64,000 bases of DNA from an uncultured Faecalicatena sp. Lineage in GTDB: Bacteria > Bacillota > Clostridia > Lachnospirales > Lachnospiraceae. A model generated the notes under the pieces. That model was not told where the DNA came from. It made no database searches and was given only the letters and a program-made list of their open reading frames with translations. Made by a program: the position numbers and the translations under genes. Shown here piece by piece: positions 62,770 to 64,000 of this stretch (within the stretch, counting starts at the first letter, position 1; each line of letters begins with the position of its first letter). The DNA is taken from positions 13,215-77,214 of the forward strand of contig CABTYO010000008.1 in NCBI GenBank assembly GCA_902489075.1, given 5' to 3'.

Positions 62770-63026
62770 AAACTTTTCCTCCTTTTCAGCATGCTTATTA
62801 CACTATCCGGCCATTTAAACACAAAAAAATGGCCTCTGAAAAAGAAGACCACGCAAAATATACCTGATGAATTTCTGCGGATATTCTTTTCAAATACGGA
62901 AGGCACTTTCTTTTCAAAAAGTACCCATTGGCCCGCTGTCATGGCTTCCATCGCCGCTTTAGACAGCCAGGCTCGAACTCCTGCAACCGATATGTAATTG
63001 TAAATCTGCTGTTATTTATTTAAAAT

Positions 63027-63079
63027 GCCGCCGGCCGCTTAGGCACCTCCTTTTCTTCTGCCCTGAATTTGCCGGCTGC
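63027..63079 (-). promoter_or_regulatory. Structured leader segment upstream of tupA
   Basis: On the minus strand GCAGCCGGC pairs with GCCGGCGGC, enclosing GGCA..TGCC and an AGGAGGTG-containing arm. A second hairpin (62809-62834, GGCCATTT/AAATGGCC) lies near the tupA ribosome site. The whole 62770-63114 leader is 345 nt without a supported gene. It may be a Moco/Tuco-type riboswitch or a repressor-controlled leader; I cannot match it to a consensus with confidence. Confidence 0.4.
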
Positions 63080-63114
63080 ACTTTAATCCCAAATGAAGCA
63101 AACCTTCTTAAATT

Positions 63115-63861
63115 CTATTCTGTCCCGTAAGTATGCGCCATCACATCCGCCATCTTTTTCTTCCTGCACTCCGGACAGATGTCCTCCGGCTCCTCGCCGC
63201 ATCGTTTGGCCGCATATTCGATCTCTTCCCTGGTCCCGATCACGGTGCCGCATTCCCGGCAGTGGACCAATTCGAACTCCCGTCCCCAGATGCTCCGCTT
63301 TTCGGGGCCGTCTGTAAACGAGATGGCGCTGGTCGGACAGACCTTCACACAGCTTAAGCATCCAATACAGGCACTGCTCGGCTCATCATACGGGGTGGAA
63401 ATCTTCTTCGCTGTCCCTCTCATGACCGTAGAGATGGCACCTGTCCCCAGGCTTGCACAGGCCCTTGCACACAGGCCGCACATGATGCACTTTTCTCCCT
63501 GGATGGGCTTGAAACGGCTGCCGTCTATGGCTCCGTACTGTCTGCAAAGTGCCGCAATCTCAGGACTCTCCGGCGCTCTCATAGCCAGAAGCATCAGGAC
63601 TGCGCCCCGGTCCTCCCTGACCCGGTCACTGTCCGTATAGACTTCACAGGACCGTTCCACAGGATACACACAGGATACCACGATCTTGCTCTTTCCACGT
63701 TCCACGACCTCCACCAGACACACTCTGCAGCAGCCCTGCTCCGCAAGACCTGGATGATGGCACAACGTCGGGATATAAAAACCATTCCTCCTGGCAACAT
63801 CGAGAAGGAACTCTCCCTTCTCGCAGGTACAGGCTTTTCCATTTATTGTAATCTCAATCAT
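63115..63861 (-). CDS. Iron-sulfur electron-transfer subunit (2Fe-2S plus 4Fe-4S)
   Basis: 248 residues with the N-terminal layout of NuoG, HydA and formate dehydrogenase alpha subunits. A plant-type 2Fe-2S domain has CHHPGLAEQGCCRVCLVEV. A segment with the Cys of CVYPVERSCEVYT follows, then two 4Fe-4S motifs, CIMCGLCARACASLG and CIGCLSCVKVCPTSA. A C-terminal zinc-ribbon-like CREC/CPEC pair follows. No catalytic domain is attached. Its start overlaps the NuoF-like gene stop (ATGA). It is probably an electron-transfer subunit of a Mo/W formate dehydrogenase, or of a hydrogenase. Confidence 0.85.
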   Translation of the reverse strand: MIEITINGKACTCEKGEFLLDVARRNGFYIPTLCHHPGLAEQGCCRVCLVEVVERGKSKIVVSCVYPVERSCEVYTDSDRVREDRGAVLMLLAMRAPESPEIAALCRQYGAIDGSRFKPIQGEKCIMCGLCARACASLGTGAISTVMRGTAKKISTPYDEPSSACIGCLSCVKVCPTSAISFTDGPEKRSIWGREFELVHCRECGTVIGTREEIEYAAKRCGEEPEDICPECRKKKMADVMAHTYGTE

Positions 63862-64000
63862 GCCTGCTGCCCCCTTTCTGCCACGTCATTTCTTCCCAGA
63901 GTGACCACCGCGTCGAACTTACATGCCTCCCGGCAGCTGCCGCAGGCGATACACTTCGTCTGGTCAATGGTATGTACTGCCTTCTTGCCGCCGCTGATCG
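63858..64000 (-). CDS. NuoF/HydB-like subunit, C-terminal end (runs off window)
   Basis: Only the last 46 residues or so are present: ISGGKKAVHTIDQTKCIACGSCREAC then KFDAVVTLGRNDVAERGQQA. A ferredoxin-type 4Fe-4S motif in this tail position is the rule for NADH-binding flavoprotein subunits of the NuoF/HydB/FdhB type. The stop overlaps the next start by 4 nt. The identification rests on the tail and on context. Confidence 0.7.
   Translation of the reverse strand, partial: ISGGKKAVHTIDQTKCIACGSCREACKFDAVVTLGRNDVAERGQQA

Noticed and set aside
62766..62951. 61-residue open frame ahead of tupA
   Set aside because: No ribosome site, no family resemblance, and it runs through the tupA Shine-Dalgarno.
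62960..62990. tRNA T-arm-like sequence (CAGGAGTTCGAGCCTG) in the tupA leader
   Set aside because: No anticodon or D arm and no acceptor stem could be built around it.

Overview
The window looks like chromosome of a Gram-positive, low-to-mid GC anaerobe of the Clostridia, most likely a gut Lachnospiraceae. The signs are the tig-clpP-clpX-lon order, the class III fructose-1,6-bisphosphatase, HprK, a long-form HPF, class A PBP and IMPACT proteins with strong AGGAGG ribosome binding sites, ferredoxin-linked indolepyruvate oxidoreductase, and a tungstate/molybdopterin cluster beside NADH-dehydrogenase-like iron-sulfur subunits. The family call is inference; no rRNA or tRNA gene is present to confirm it.

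Layout. 1-4.3 kb: protein quality control (lon, partial; clpX, clpP, tig), all on the minus strand. 4.6-6.4 kb: DJ-1-like, CYTH and XRE proteins. 6.5-11.4 kb: lysC, an ApgM-type enzyme, hom and prfB, the last with a programmed +1 frameshift. 11.5-18.7 kb: secA, hisA, and an iorA-iorB-paaK operon for aryl pyruvate oxidation. 18.9-26.2 kb: small protein, lipoprotein, divergent sigma factor, fbp, dapB, dapA and a two-OB-fold SSB-like protein. 27.4-36.1 kb: typA, PsiE-like protein, hpf, IMPACT, PBP1A, ROK kinase, hprK. 36.3-42.6 kb: uvrC, ftsH, DUF1846. 42.8-49 kb: alkylsulfatase-like MBL enzyme, pyrG, PAP2, GH2 beta-galactosidase. 49.1-53.4 kb: an A+T-rich island with a Gfo/Idh/MocA oxidoreductase, an unknown membrane-anchored protein and a radical SAM enzyme behind a promoter plus attenuator, followed by hicAB. 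53.5-57.3 kb: CDF metal exporter behind a probable NiCo riboswitch, a small membrane protein, an M23 peptidase and a YtaF/MntP-like protein. 57.4-64 kb: moeA-PBP fusion, moeA, tupCBA and electron-transfer subunits probably belonging to a W/Mo formate dehydrogenase.

The most unusual content is non-coding. Seven intergenic elements (19.9-20.2, 20.3-20.6, 26.3-26.6, 26.9-27.3, 38.2-38.6, 38.6-39.0 and 42.6-42.8 kb) share a 5' GGGGACGC-like block, two nested long stems, an inner fork with a CTGATG-loop hairpin then a TTGNA-loop hairpin, and a GCTGGTTCATCCGG-like 3' tail. Stem sequences differ completely between copies but remain paired, as expected of a structured RNA family or structure-defined mobile element. 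Six of them form three tail-to-tail pairs, and the three same-strand copies start 4-12 nt after a TAG stop codon. I do not recognise the family.
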